From assembly GCA_036339975.1 (NCBI GenBank), contig JAYYZV010000108.1, positions 1 to 8,333 on the forward strand: a DNA stretch of 8,333 bases, given 5' to 3'. The position numbers were made by a program, and so were the translations under genes. The notes beneath the pieces were generated by a model. The model was not told the origin of the DNA and searched no databases. It saw only the letters and a program-made list of their open reading frames with translations. Each line of letters opens with the position of its first letter. The stretch's first letter is position 1. Positions 1 through 7,397 of this stretch are shown here, in pieces. Origin of the DNA: UBA830 sp036339975 (GTDB lineage: Bacteria; Pseudomonadota; Alphaproteobacteria; MPNO01; UBA830).

Positions 1-1098
1 GGTGTGGTGATCAAATTCAATAAACGTCACCGGGCTCTGAATGCGGTAATAAAATGCGCTATCTTCCGTGGTTCCTCCGATCCAACAAAAATGGGTGTCC
101 GAGAGATAATGTTCTATCTCGGCCATTTTCGCGGCGCGCGGCCCGTCTGGTAGAGTGACCAAATAAGCCTCAGCGAGATCTAAAAGATCGCGCTGTTGCT
201 GTTTCGATATTGCATCAGCTCGCAGCCCTTCATAGGGTACGATGCGGTTATCCTGATATGCGCCGCCAAGGTGCAGATTGTCCGCGAAATGGCGCCGCCC
301 CTCTGGCAGGTCTCCGCCCATCATCGACTTGGCGACTAGCGCCTGAGCCTGTTCGGTTCTTGAGAAAGAGCGCATAAGGGAAAGCCCAAACCTCTCCTCA
401 TCTTCAAACAGATGGATGCGGTCATATCGACCGTCGTCGCCGTGGGTGGGTTCCGCGCCCATGAAAGCAGGGGTCAGCACCATCTGGTCGTTTAGCAGAA
501 AACAGTTCAGACACAAGTGATGGCCGAATAGTTGCCAGCCCCATGGCGCGGCGCGGGATGGGTTGCCGAACAAACAGAAAATATAGCTCCATTCTCCGAG
601 CACAAGCGGTAGCCCAGTCAGCTCCCCGAGAAATCCGTTCAACCGCATTACGTCCCTCGACATCTCGTAGCCCTTTGGAGCCATACTAGCGCGCAAGACC
701 TCCATTACGGCCTCTCGTATCTCCATCGGATGTTCGTCCAGGCGGAGGCCGTGGGTTTCAACGTAGAGCTCTGTGTTTTGCCAATTTCGCCGCTGGTTAG
801 AATCGGCCGGAAAGTGCATCGACGCTTTCTGATTTGGTGTCAGCATTGTCATCAGAGCACTAACTGCATCGATCGCGGCCGCGTTGGGTGCGTCATCCGA
901 TCGAAGGCCGAAGAGACCCGTCTGCGGGCGGCCCTCTGTAGTTATTCCCGTGAATGGGTCGTTCAACATGCGCTGCCAGCTCCGGAAGAGCCCCCTTGGT
1001 CGGTCCCCTTGCATCCTAGCGCTGGTGTGGCAGCGAGCTGTCGTAGCAGCGTCACGTAACGTTGTCGGCACATATGGCCGGAAATTCTGGCTAGACAT
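1..1098 (-). CDS. DUF3500 family protein, partial (C-terminus off left edge)
   Basis: The frame is open without a stop from the ATG at 1098-1096 to base 1, giving 366 residues. I assign it to DUF3500 from remembered family signatures. These are the block PWGWQLFGHHLCLN near residues 185-198, followed by LTPAFMGAEP (about 208-217), and the C-terminal YYRIQSPVTFIEFDHH (about 350-365). The family has no established function; members are usually a little longer, so roughly the last 30 residues are probably missing. No signal peptide or membrane segment is visible, so a cytoplasmic location is inferred. The repeated His/Asp/Glu clusters (HH at 193-194, EFDHH at 361-365) could bind a metal, but that is speculation. 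The start is preceded by AGGG (1105-1108) at 6-nt spacing, and the next upstream ATG is followed directly by a stop. The gene lies about 150 nt downstream of ccmI on the same strand; co-transcription is possible but unproven. Confidence 0.85.
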   Translation of the reverse strand, partial: MSSQNFRPYVPTTLRDAATTARCHTSARMQGDRPRGLFRSWQRMLNDPFTGITTEGRPQTGLFGLRSDDAPNAAAIDAVSALMTMLTPNQKASMHFPADSNQRRNWQNTELYVETHGLRLDEHPMEIREAVMEVLRASMAPKGYEMSRDVMRLNGFLGELTGLPLVLGEWSYIFCLFGNPSRAAPWGWQLFGHHLCLNCFLLNDQMVLTPAFMGAEPTHGDDGRYDRIHLFEDEERFGLSLMRSFSRTEQAQALVAKSMMGGDLPEGRRHFADNLHLGGAYQDNRIVPYEGLRADAISKQQQRDLLDLAEAYLVTLPDGPRAAKMAEIEHYLSDTHFCWIGGTTEDSAFYYRIQSPVTFIEFDHHT

Positions 1099-1138
1099 GT
1101 TTAACCCTACATCGGAGGTGGCTCAGGATACAAATTAA

Positions 1139-1165
1139 GGCCCTTATAGCCGGGCCTAAAGGGCC
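1139..1165 (-). terminator. Inverted repeat downstream of ccmI, possible weak terminator
   Basis: GGCCCTT (1139-1145) and AAGGGCC (1159-1165) form a perfect 7-bp GC-rich stem with a 13-nt loop, 84 nt beyond the ccmI stop. Read on the minus strand, the stem is followed by TTAATTTG rather than a clean T-run, so an intrinsic terminator is plausible but weak. It sits between ccmI and the DUF3500 start and could terminate or attenuate ccm transcription, or lie in the leader of the downstream gene. Confidence 0.35.
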
Positions 1166-1249
1166 AAAATCATATCGGCGTCGCATCGCATAACGGGTGT
1201 AAAATGATAACCTTTGACGGACGCGAAAAACCCAGTTGTAAAGGCTAGA

Positions 1250-2635
1250 TTAGTCTCCCGGAAGCGCGTCGATCTTTTTCTTAAGCTTTACGTATTCCAT
1301 TGAGTTTGGGTCTACGGATTTCATCAAACGCGACCATTGTCTTCTGGCAGTTTTCACGTCGCCGGCTGAGAGTGCGAGCTGACCCGACAACCAGAGCCCG
1401 CGAGGGTGCCGATCGTCGCGAGCAAGGATGCGATTGACGACCGGTTTAAGAACATTTGCCAGCGGTGCGGCCGGTGCGGCGGCATTGACAATGGCATTGG
1501 CATAAGCCAGCTGCGCTTCAATGTCTTTTGGCCGGAGGTCGGCAACTTTCCCCAGAGCATCTCGGTACGCTTCCTTTTGGCCCAAGACCATTCGCGCCCG
1601 GGCTAGGCGTTTCCAACCGGCCACGTCGCCGGGGTTTTCCTCCAGCCGGTTGGCCAGCCGGTCGACCATCCCGCGGATCATTTCCTCGCGGTCCTCAGGC
1701 GACATACTCTGCGCTGCCCGCATCTGCTCACGGGTGGGTCCGCGCGGCACGGCAATGCCGCCCGATTGTACCTTCTCACGCAAGCTGGCGATTTCGTCAG
1801 ATGTTAGGCCGATTTCCTTTGATATCCGGTCGATCTGTATTATGAGAAAACTTAGCCAGGGGGCATCCGACTGAGAGCGGGCTTCCAGAATTAGCCAGCG
1901 GTTAAGCGCTTCGCGCAGCCGACCACCCTGCTGGTCGGCAAGACCAAGGTAATACATCGCGCGCGGATCCTCGGGGTCGCGGCGCGTGGCTTCTCGGAAT
2001 GCGGCTTCTGCGCTTGGAGTAACTTGGCCGTTCGCGGCGAATACAATTGCCTCGCCGTTCCGCGACGCATACTCGGCGTTCTCTGGTGCAAGGTTCATCG
2101 CCTGCGTATAGGCAACGGCTGCCTGCTGATAGCGCTTTATTGACTTCAACGCATCGCCCAGAGCTGCCCAGTTCTCAATATTTTTGGGATCCTGATGTAC
2201 TGCTTCGGTGAGATCGTGGATTTTAGCATCGTGGTTCACGGAGCTCTTTCCGCGCTTTTGATCGAGTGCAAGTTGGGGCGTTTGCTGCAACGTAGGCTTA
2301 CCCTGATATAGGTAGGCTGCTAGGGCTAAAACTGGGACGAAAATACCGGCTATAACAGCCAAGGTCGGCGCGCGGCGTCCAGACGCTGTATTTACCGTGT
2401 CGACTTCGTCAATAGAGATGATACGACGGCTAATTTCCGCACGTGCGGCTTTGGCATCATCCTCGCCGATCAGGCCGCGTTCCCGGTCGCGGTCGACCTC
2501 CGCCAGTTGATCCTTGTAGATCGCGAGTTCCTGATCCCTTCGGCTCGCGCCACTGACACCGGAATGGAGGAAGGGCCAAGCGATTAATAACGCTGCGCCC
2601 AGCGTCATTAGTGTCAGAAATACACCGAGGATCAC
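1250..2635 (-). CDS. ccmI: CcmI, apocytochrome c chaperone of System I maturation
   Basis: 461 residues. CcmI binds apocytochrome c in the periplasm and presents it to the CcmF/CcmH haem ligation module. The N-terminal part (about 1-110) has a first membrane helix (about 2-21), a cytoplasmic loop with the family pattern YKDQLAEVDRDRERGLI (about 40-56), and a second helix (about 90-110). The rest is periplasmic and made of helical TPR-type repeats, e.g. around 142-190 (ending NLAPENAEYA), 205-245 and 330-450. This is the separate full-length form; in E. coli the equivalent is fused to CcmH. The GTG start (2635-2633) overlaps the ccmH stop by 4 nt (GTGA), implying translational coupling and supporting this start. 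It is the last recognised gene of the ccm cluster. Function is inferred from domain architecture and context. Confidence 0.93.
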   Translation of the reverse strand: MILGVFLTLMTLGAALLIAWPFLHSGVSGASRRDQELAIYKDQLAEVDRDRERGLIGEDDAKAARAEISRRIISIDEVDTVNTASGRRAPTLAVIAGIFVPVLALAAYLYQGKPTLQQTPQLALDQKRGKSSVNHDAKIHDLTEAVHQDPKNIENWAALGDALKSIKRYQQAAVAYTQAMNLAPENAEYASRNGEAIVFAANGQVTPSAEAAFREATRRDPEDPRAMYYLGLADQQGGRLREALNRWLILEARSQSDAPWLSFLIIQIDRISKEIGLTSDEIASLREKVQSGGIAVPRGPTREQMRAAQSMSPEDREEMIRGMVDRLANRLEENPGDVAGWKRLARARMVLGQKEAYRDALGKVADLRPKDIEAQLAYANAIVNAAAPAAPLANVLKPVVNRILARDDRHPRGLWLSGQLALSAGDVKTARRQWSRLMKSVDPNSMEYVKLKKKIDALPGD

Positions 2636-3102
2636 TTATCCCGCTCCCTCGACAATGCTTTTTCAAGCTGATCTTGTTCTTGGGTAGTCAGGGGCGCCGC
2701 CGTTTCTATCACGTCCGGCGCCGGACGGCGGCGGTGCCACAAAACCACGCCGAAAATCCCAGAAATTAGAATCAATAGCGGACCTATCCAGAGTATCAGC
2801 GTCGATGTTTTGAAGGGTGGTCGGAGTAGAACGAAATCGCCGTATCGGTCGACTATAAAGGATACGGTCTCTTCGTCGGAGTCACCGGCAAGAAGGCGCT
2901 CCCGTACCAGCAGCCGTAGGTCTCGCGCCAGCGGTGCATCGGAATCATCAATCGACTGGTTCTGGCAGACCAAGCAACGAAGTTCCTTACTGATTTGCCG
3001 CGCACGTTTCTCCATTGTGAGATCCGTTAGAATTTCGTCCGGTTCCACTGCCAGCGCCGCCGGCGCTATCAGGGACAAGAGAAGGACCACCCGTACGATC
3101 AT
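2632..3102 (-). CDS. ccmH: CcmH, thiol oxidoreductase of the haem ligation complex
   Basis: 156 residues. CcmH is a membrane-anchored periplasmic protein that, with CcmG, reduces or resolves the CXXCH cysteines of apocytochrome c and partners CcmF and CcmI. It has a likely signal sequence (about 1-18, ending ALA), the diagnostic motif LRCLVCQNQSI (redox Cys43 and Cys46), the family segment DRYGDFVLLRPPF (about 85-97), one membrane helix (about 101-121), then a basic WHRRRP stretch and an acidic cytoplasmic tail. The length matches the short single-domain form, so it is not a CcmH-CcmI fusion. The ATG (3102-3100) overlaps the ccmG stop by 4 nt (ATGA), and its own stop overlaps ccmI by 4 nt, so G, H and I are almost certainly translated together. 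Confidence 0.96.
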   Translation of the reverse strand: MIVRVVLLLSLIAPAALAVEPDEILTDLTMEKRARQISKELRCLVCQNQSIDDSDAPLARDLRLLVRERLLAGDSDEETVSFIVDRYGDFVLLRPPFKTSTLILWIGPLLILISGIFGVVLWHRRRPAPDVIETAAPLTTQEQDQLEKALSRERDK

Positions 3103-3641
3103 CCTGCAACCTCTCTTAACAACGGACGAATAATGCTTTCGAGTTGTCCTGGATTGATCGATCCTACATGTCGGTAACGGATATTGCCCTCCGCATCTAT
3201 AACAAAAGTTTCCGGGTAACCGTAGACGCCCAAGTCAATGGCGACCCTGCCGTTGGTGTCAGCACCGATACGTGCAAAAGGATTTCCCATCTGGTCGAGA
3301 AAACGTATAGCGTTTTCGGGTTTGTCCCGAATATTAATCCCGTAGATCGTTACTCCGTCGCGGGCCAACGTCATCAGAATCGGATGTTCCACCCTACATG
3401 GTGGGCACCAGGACGCCCAGACGTTTACCAGTGATACCTTACCCTTAAGGTCCGATGTCCTAAGCCCGTCATTGCGTCCCTGAATTGGGGGCAGTTCGAA
3501 CTGCGGAACAGGCTTATCGATCATCGCTGAGGGCAGCTGCGAGATATCTTTACCGCCTGGGCCCACCTGCCAGAGATAGAAGCCGAAGATGACGGCTAGA
3601 GCGGCAAAAATCACGATGGGAATGATAGTGATGGGTTTCAT
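3099..3641 (-). CDS. ccmG: CcmG/DsbE, periplasmic thiol:disulfide oxidoreductase
   Basis: 180 residues. CcmG is a thioredoxin-like protein that supplies reductant to CcmH and apocytochrome c cysteines before haem attachment. An uncleaved N-terminal membrane anchor (about 4-24) is followed by a periplasmic thioredoxin fold. The active site reads WASWCPPCRVEHP with Cys79 and Cys82, and the cis-proline region reads GVYGYPETF (Pro143). The typical CcmG insert NIRDKPENAIRFL (about 103-115) is present, which separates it from generic thioredoxins. Length is close to E. coli CcmG (about 185). It starts 15 nt after the ccmF stop with only a weak purine-rich Shine-Dalgarno (AGAGA), and its stop overlaps ccmH. 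ResA-like proteins are the main alternative, but the flanking ccm genes settle the call. Confidence 0.96.
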   Translation of the reverse strand: MKPITIIPIVIFAALAVIFGFYLWQVGPGGKDISQLPSAMIDKPVPQFELPPIQGRNDGLRTSDLKGKVSLVNVWASWCPPCRVEHPILMTLARDGVTIYGINIRDKPENAIRFLDQMGNPFARIGADTNGRVAIDLGVYGYPETFVIDAEGNIRYRHVGSINPGQLESIIRPLLREVAG

Positions 3642-3656
3642 AGGCTAAGTCTCTGT

Positions 3657-5633
3657 TCAGGCTACGGACGGCGACTTTGCCGTGGCTCTTTTGGGTGCGC
3701 CAACACGCAGCCGCCGATCGGTCAGTGATACCAACCCGCCAACCGACATGAAAATCGCGCCAGCCCAGATCCAAGGCACTAGCGGGTTGTGGTATATGCG
3801 CGTCGCCCATCCGCCCTTGCCGTCAGAGTCGCCCAGTACGATGTATACATCGGCCATCGGTGTTGTATAGATTGCGGCCTCGGTGGTGGTCGACCGCTCC
3901 GCGGGATAACTGCGTTTTTCGGGTAACAGGTCTGTGATTTTTTCGTCGCCGCCGGTCAATTCGAACGTACCCCGCAAAGCCGTATAGTTTGGTCCTCGTA
4001 CCTCTCCGGCTCCCTTGAAGGTGACCTTATAGCTCGCGAGATCGACGGTATCGCCGGGCTTCATAACCTGAATGTGCTCAGTCTGCCACGCCGACGAAGC
4101 GGTAATACCTGCAACCATAATACCAAGTGATGCATGGGCGATCGCGGATCCCCAGGCACTACGTTGCAGGTTGATAGCGCGTCGTATGCTTTGTGCTAAC
4201 GAAATGCGGAATAGGCTGCATCGTTCGGCGAGATCGACTGTGGCCCCGACAATCAGCCAGGCTGCCACACCTAGAGCGATGGCCGCGATTACATCGGTTT
4301 CCCCATCCAGCCATAACGAGCCAGCTGCAATCAAGGCGGCCATCAGCGCGGCCAATTTTAGGCGCCCAAATACGCCGGTGAGATCGCCACGTTTCCACGC
4401 CATCATTGCGCCGACAGGGCAAGCGATTAGCAATGGTGTCATCAGCGGTACAAAAGTTGCGTTGAAGAACGGTGCGCCGACGGAAACCTTTCCACCATCT
4501 ACAGCATCCAGCATTAGCGGATATAGCGTTCCGAGAAGAACAACGGCGGTGGCTGTGGCAAGCAAAAGGTTGTTCAGCACGAGCGCGCCTTCGCGGCTGA
4601 TCGGGGCGAAAAGGCCGCCGGTTTTTAAGACCGGTGCGCGCACCGCAGACCGCGCCAGGCCCCCCCCTATAACGATGACTAGTAAGGCAAGAATAAAAAC
4701 GCCACGCTCCGGATCGGTGGCGAAAGTATGTACCGACGTCAGTACGCCGGACCGTACTAGGAATGTACCCAGTAACGACATACCAAAGGCAATGATAGCG
4801 AGCAGGAGCGTCCAGCTCTTGAGGGTATTGCGGCGTTCGACTACCAGCGAGGAGTGCAACAGCGCCGTGCCAACTAGCCAGGGCAGGAAAGATGCATTCT
4901 CGACTGGGTCCCAGAACCACCAGCCCCCCCAGCCCAGTTCATAATAGGCCCACCAGCTTCCCAATGCGATGCCGATGGTCAGTGCTATCCATGCTGCTAG
5001 GGTCCAGGGACGCACCCAACGTGCCCAGGCGGGGTCGACACGTCCCTCGATCAGCGCCGCGATCGCAAACGAGAATGCCATTGAGAAGCCCACATACCCG
5101 AGATAAAGAAACGGGGGGTGGAAGGCGAGGCCAGGGTCTTGTAGGAGCGGGTTGAGACCTTCTCCTTGGATCGGTGCTGGGTCGAGTCGCAGAAATGGGT
5201 TCGACGTGAAGAGCAAAAATGCCAGAAACCCGAGCCCGATCAGTCCCTGAATACCGAGCACTCGAGCGCGTAATTCAGCCGGTAGGTTGCGTCCAAATTC
5301 CGCCACCAGCAGGCCAAACAGCGCTCGTATCAGGATCCACAGCAACATTGAGCCCTCGTGATTCCCCCAAACCCCGGATACCTTGTAAAGCATTGGTTTC
5401 AATGTGTGAGAATGCTGGGCGACTAGCGCCACTGAAAAATCGGAATTGATGAATGTGATGGTCAGCGCGACGAACGCCATCGTGACGAACAAAAACTGTC
5501 CCCGGGCCGCAGGTCCGGCGACACCCATAAGGACTGTGTCTTTCCTGTGTGCGCCGATTAATGGAACGATCCCCTGAACCGCTGAAAGCATAAGCGCAAG
5601 CGCGATTGCATAATGACCGATTTCCGGAATCAT
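3657..5633 (-). CDS. ccmF: CcmF, cytochrome c haem lyase subunit
   Basis: 658 residues from the preferred start. CcmF is the large polytopic inner-membrane protein that takes haem from holo-CcmE and attaches it to apocytochrome c. It is mostly hydrophobic, with many membrane helices, and carries the WWD haem-handling motif WGGWWFWDPVENASF near residues 235-249. Histidines expected in the family are visible in AFHPPFLYLGY (about 172), ALLHSS (about 260), SVHTF (about 302) and AIAHASLG (about 499); two of these should flank the WWD loop and two bind the resident haem b. A large periplasmic domain lies at about 510-615, before the final helix. I chose the ATG at 5633-5631 because it has GGAG just upstream and overlaps the ccmE stop as ATGA. 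An in-frame GTG at 5654 would add seven residues and is less likely. Confidence 0.97.
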   Translation of the reverse strand: MIPEIGHYAIALALMLSAVQGIVPLIGAHRKDTVLMGVAGPAARGQFLFVTMAFVALTITFINSDFSVALVAQHSHTLKPMLYKVSGVWGNHEGSMLLWILIRALFGLLVAEFGRNLPAELRARVLGIQGLIGLGFLAFLLFTSNPFLRLDPAPIQGEGLNPLLQDPGLAFHPPFLYLGYVGFSMAFSFAIAALIEGRVDPAWARWVRPWTLAAWIALTIGIALGSWWAYYELGWGGWWFWDPVENASFLPWLVGTALLHSSLVVERRNTLKSWTLLLAIIAFGMSLLGTFLVRSGVLTSVHTFATDPERGVFILALLVIVIGGGLARSAVRAPVLKTGGLFAPISREGALVLNNLLLATATAVVLLGTLYPLMLDAVDGGKVSVGAPFFNATFVPLMTPLLIACPVGAMMAWKRGDLTGVFGRLKLAALMAALIAAGSLWLDGETDVIAAIALGVAAWLIVGATVDLAERCSLFRISLAQSIRRAINLQRSAWGSAIAHASLGIMVAGITASSAWQTEHIQVMKPGDTVDLASYKVTFKGAGEVRGPNYTALRGTFELTGGDEKITDLLPEKRSYPAERSTTTEAAIYTTPMADVYIVLGDSDGKGGWATRIYHNPLVPWIWAGAIFMSVGGLVSLTDRRLRVGAPKRATAKSPSVA

Positions 5634-6079
5634 TTCTCCGTGCTTCCCTTCCACTTCCCCGATTCGCGAAGCGCTTCCGCGACCTCTGGCGGCATGTAGT
5701 TTTCGTCGTGCTTTGCCAGCACTTCGTCTGCGCGAAAATGGCCGTCCGAGTGCATACGGCCCTCCACCACTACACCTTGACCCTCTCGGAACAGGTCCGG
5801 CATGATACCGCGATAGGCGACGCGGATTTCATTGTTCAGATCCGTAATTGCGAAGTTATGCGTCAACCCGTCGGCTGCCTTCTGCCAACTTTCCGGCTTT
5901 ACCAGCCCGCCCACCCTGAGGCGCCGGTCGATGCTCAGCTCCCTGTTAGTGGCAATGTCTGTCGGGCTATGAAAAAACACGATATTGTCTTCGAATGCAG
6001 TCAAAACAAGAGCGGCCGCGGTGGCGAGCAGAAGCCCGCCAATCATAACTACCATAAGGCGGCGACGTTTTCGCGTCAC
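5630..6079 (-). CDS. ccmE: CcmE, periplasmic haem chaperone
   Basis: 149 residues. CcmE receives haem covalently from CcmC/CcmD and delivers it to CcmF. A basic N-terminus (TRKRRR) precedes a single membrane anchor (about 8-28), then an OB-fold beta domain with the family segment RVGGLVKPES (about 55-64). The haem-binding motif is LAKHDENYMPPE, giving the covalent haem histidine His124 and the nearby Tyr128 of the HXXXY form. The C-terminal tail is charged. The start is a GTG (6079-6077) overlapping the ccmD stop as GTGA; no better start exists and the basic N-terminus fits the family. Its stop overlaps the ccmF ATG. The length is slightly below E. coli CcmE (about 159), with the difference in the C-terminal tail. 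Confidence 0.97.
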   Translation of the reverse strand: MTRKRRRLMVVMIGGLLLATAAALVLTAFEDNIVFFHSPTDIATNRELSIDRRLRVGGLVKPESWQKAADGLTHNFAITDLNNEIRVAYRGIMPDLFREGQGVVVEGRMHSDGHFRADEVLAKHDENYMPPEVAEALRESGKWKGSTEK

Positions 6080-6270
6080 GTGGCATCCTCTGATGACTGA
6101 TCACGCCGCCGTCTAGGCGGCGAGGCAGTTTCCAGTTCGATCAACTCGCGTTCCCGCGCCCTCATCCTGCGGAGACTGGTAAAAATTAGGCCGCCTATAA
6201 CGAGGACGGCAATACCCCACGCTGGCCACACGTATGCGCCGTATCCACCCATATTGAAAATCTCAGTCAT
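6076..6270 (-). CDS. ccmD: CcmD, small membrane protein of haem export/loading
   Basis: 64 residues. CcmD is a small single-helix membrane protein that associates with CcmC and CcmE and is needed for release of holo-CcmE. The family signature GGYGAYVWPAWGIAVLV (about 8-24) leads into one membrane helix (about 14-32), followed by a strongly basic and acidic cytoplasmic tail (SLRRMRARERELIELE, then PPRRRR). It starts at the ATG 6270-6268, with a GGA Shine-Dalgarno element in CCGGAACG just upstream. Its stop overlaps the ccmE GTG by 4 nt. It is separated from ccmC by 155 nt, which is unusually far for two partners that are normally adjacent. Confidence 0.93.
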   Translation of the reverse strand: MTEIFNMGGYGAYVWPAWGIAVLVIGGLIFTSLRRMRARERELIELETASPPRRRRDQSSEDAT

Positions 6271-6425
6271 CGTTCCGGTTGCTCTTAATCTGTCATTGTT
6301 TTTTCGAGAGGACGGAAGTCCAGTTCTTTATTTACGCTCCCCGAGGATATAATCGCCAGAGCAATACTAAAGTACAGAAGGCTCTCTTATCTACGAACAG
6401 ATATAGGTCTCTGATCATCCTCAGG
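6271..6425 (-). other. ccmC-ccmD intergenic spacer
   Basis: This 155-nt stretch is AT-richer than the genes around it. No ORF with coding character was found in it. The only structure seen is a short stem GGAC/GTCC with a 4-nt loop (6310-6321), too weak to call a terminator, and the ccmD Shine-Dalgarno at its end. It may hold an internal promoter or a processing site; I could not identify a convincing promoter pair. Confidence 0.6.
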
Positions 6426-7175
6426 CTACATGTCCGATTGCTCAATAGCAGCTTCGGCGTGAATTCGCGCCGACTGGTGCGCATTGATGCGTCGCGATGC
6501 TAGTTCCGCCCGTATTCGGATAATTAAAAGCGTAAAGAAAAGGGTCGTGAATCCGACGGCCATCAGTATAAGTGGAATTAACATCGAGCTGTGTATCGAT
6601 GGCATGCCGATCTTGGTGACGCTGGCGGGCTGATGCAACGTGTTCCACCAATCGACAGAGAACTTGATGATCGGCAAGTTGACGCCGCCGATCAGTGCGA
6701 GGATGGCTGCCGCCTTTTCGCCCCGCCCCGCATCGTCAAAGGCGTTGGCCAGCGCAATAAATCCGAGATAGAGAAAGAGTAGCACTAGCACGGAGGTCAA
6801 GCGGGCGTCCCAGACCCACCAAGTACCCCACATTGGCTTGCCCCAGAGCGACCCAGTCGCGAGGCAGACAAGCGTGAAGCAAGCGCCGATCGGCGCCGCG
6901 GCAAGCGCGCTGACATGTGCCATCGGATGTTTCCAGATAAGTCCGACGGCGCTGGCCACGACAATGAAAGCGTAGGCAAACATTGCCATCCACGCCGACG
7001 GGACATGGACGTACATTATCCGGACTGTTTGTCCCTGTTGATAATCCGGCGGTGAGGCCGCAAAGGCATAATACACTCCTGCGCCTATCAAAATTATAGT
7101 AGCCGCAGTCACGTAGGGAAGAAACGCGTTTGCTAGTTTGAGAAAGCGTTTCGGATTGGCGTATTTTTGGAGCAT
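6426..7175 (-). CDS. ccmC: CcmC, haem transfer/handling protein
   Basis: 249 residues from the preferred start. CcmC is a six-helix inner-membrane protein that attaches haem to CcmE. The WWD motif MWGTWWVWDARLTS lies at about 115-128. The two haem-ligating histidines of the family are seen in YVHVPSAW (about 57) and WWNTLHQPAS (about 181). The segment DYQQGQTVRIMYVHVP is typical. The length is close to E. coli CcmC (about 245), with a slightly longer polar C-terminus. I prefer the ATG at 7175-7173 (MLQKYANPKRFLKLAN), preceded by GGGACGG, because it matches usual CcmC N-termini. An in-frame GTG at 7211 would add 12 polar residues and lies inside a palindrome. Unlike the genes downstream, it is not coupled to its upstream neighbour. 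Confidence 0.96.
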   Translation of the reverse strand: MLQKYANPKRFLKLANAFLPYVTAATIILIGAGVYYAFAASPPDYQQGQTVRIMYVHVPSAWMAMFAYAFIVVASAVGLIWKHPMAHVSALAAAPIGACFTLVCLATGSLWGKPMWGTWWVWDARLTSVLVLLFLYLGFIALANAFDDAGRGEKAAAILALIGGVNLPIIKFSVDWWNTLHQPASVTKIGMPSIHSSMLIPLILMAVGFTTLFFTLLIIRIRAELASRRINAHQSARIHAEAAIEQSDM

Positions 7176-7206
7176 TTCCGTCCCGGTTCTTAGCTGTGTT
7201 TTCCTT

Positions 7207-7220
7207 TCCACAATTGTGGA
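7207..7220. promoter_or_regulatory. 14-bp perfect palindrome upstream of ccmC
   Basis: TCCACAATTGTGGA is a perfect dyad centred between 7213 and 7214, ending 31 nt before the preferred ccmC ATG. With no loop, it looks more like a protein-binding DNA site than an RNA hairpin. No known operator is recognised. About one such palindrome in two windows of this length is expected by chance, so the call rests on its position. Confidence 0.3.
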
Positions 7221-7278
7221 GAGTTGTTGTTACAGGAATCTATGATTAACTGGTAAATAAGTAAGATTGAAGTGATTT

Positions 7279-7328
7279 CAGGACGACATACTAATTGATG
7301 ACACTATTAAGGGCCCGGTGTCGTCCTG
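7279..7328 (-). repeat. 10-bp perfect inverted repeat (stem-loop) in ccmB-ccmC spacer
   Basis: CAGGACGACA (7279-7288) is exactly complementary to TGTCGTCCTG (7319-7328), with a 30-nt loop that itself contains a weak TAAT/ATTA pairing. On the minus strand the stem is followed by AAATCACTTC, without a T-run, so it is not a standard terminator. It may stabilise or process the ccm transcript. Confidence 0.55.
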
Positions 7329-7367
7329 CGGACCCTAACGATATCCGTACATTCTATGGTGGTCCGC
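7328..7367 (-). repeat. 7-bp perfect inverted repeat adjoining the first stem-loop
   Basis: GCGGACC (7328-7334) pairs exactly with GGTCCGC (7361-7367) around a 26-nt loop. It shares base 7328 with the neighbouring 10-bp stem, so the two helices could stack or compete. A small GTGG/CCAC hairpin (7359-7370) and a GTCC/GGAC pairing (7323-7333) would be mutually exclusive alternatives. Confidence 0.4.
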
Positions 7368-7369
7368 CA

Positions 7370-7397
7370 CGTATAACCGGCAAGATACCCTGATCAA
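7370..7397 (-). promoter_or_regulatory. Weak sigma70-like promoter candidate for ccmC
   Basis: On the minus strand TTGATC (7392-7397) and TATACG (7370-7375) are separated by 16 nt. Each matches the consensus at four of six positions. It lies about 200 nt upstream of ccmC and would place both stem-loops in the transcribed leader. Such pairs occur often by chance. Confidence 0.2.

Noticed and set aside
730..1138. Plus-strand ORFs antisense to the DUF3500 gene
   Set aside because: The minus frame is open for all 366 codons and carries family motifs; the plus-strand ORFs are short and featureless.
4072..4944. 290-codon plus-strand ORF antisense to ccmF
   Set aside because: It lies wholly within a well-supported CcmF with intact motifs; its Ser/Arg/Pro/Thr-rich composition is typical of an antisense shadow of a membrane protein gene, and no domain is recognisable.
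5634..5654. Upstream GTG start for ccmF
   Set aside because: The ATG at 5633 has a GGAG Shine-Dalgarno and the ATGA overlap with ccmE seen elsewhere in the operon; the extra seven residues are polar and atypical.
6310..6321. Small hairpin in the ccmC-ccmD spacer as a terminator
   Set aside because: Only a 4-bp stem, and the genes downstream belong to the same pathway; too weak to call.
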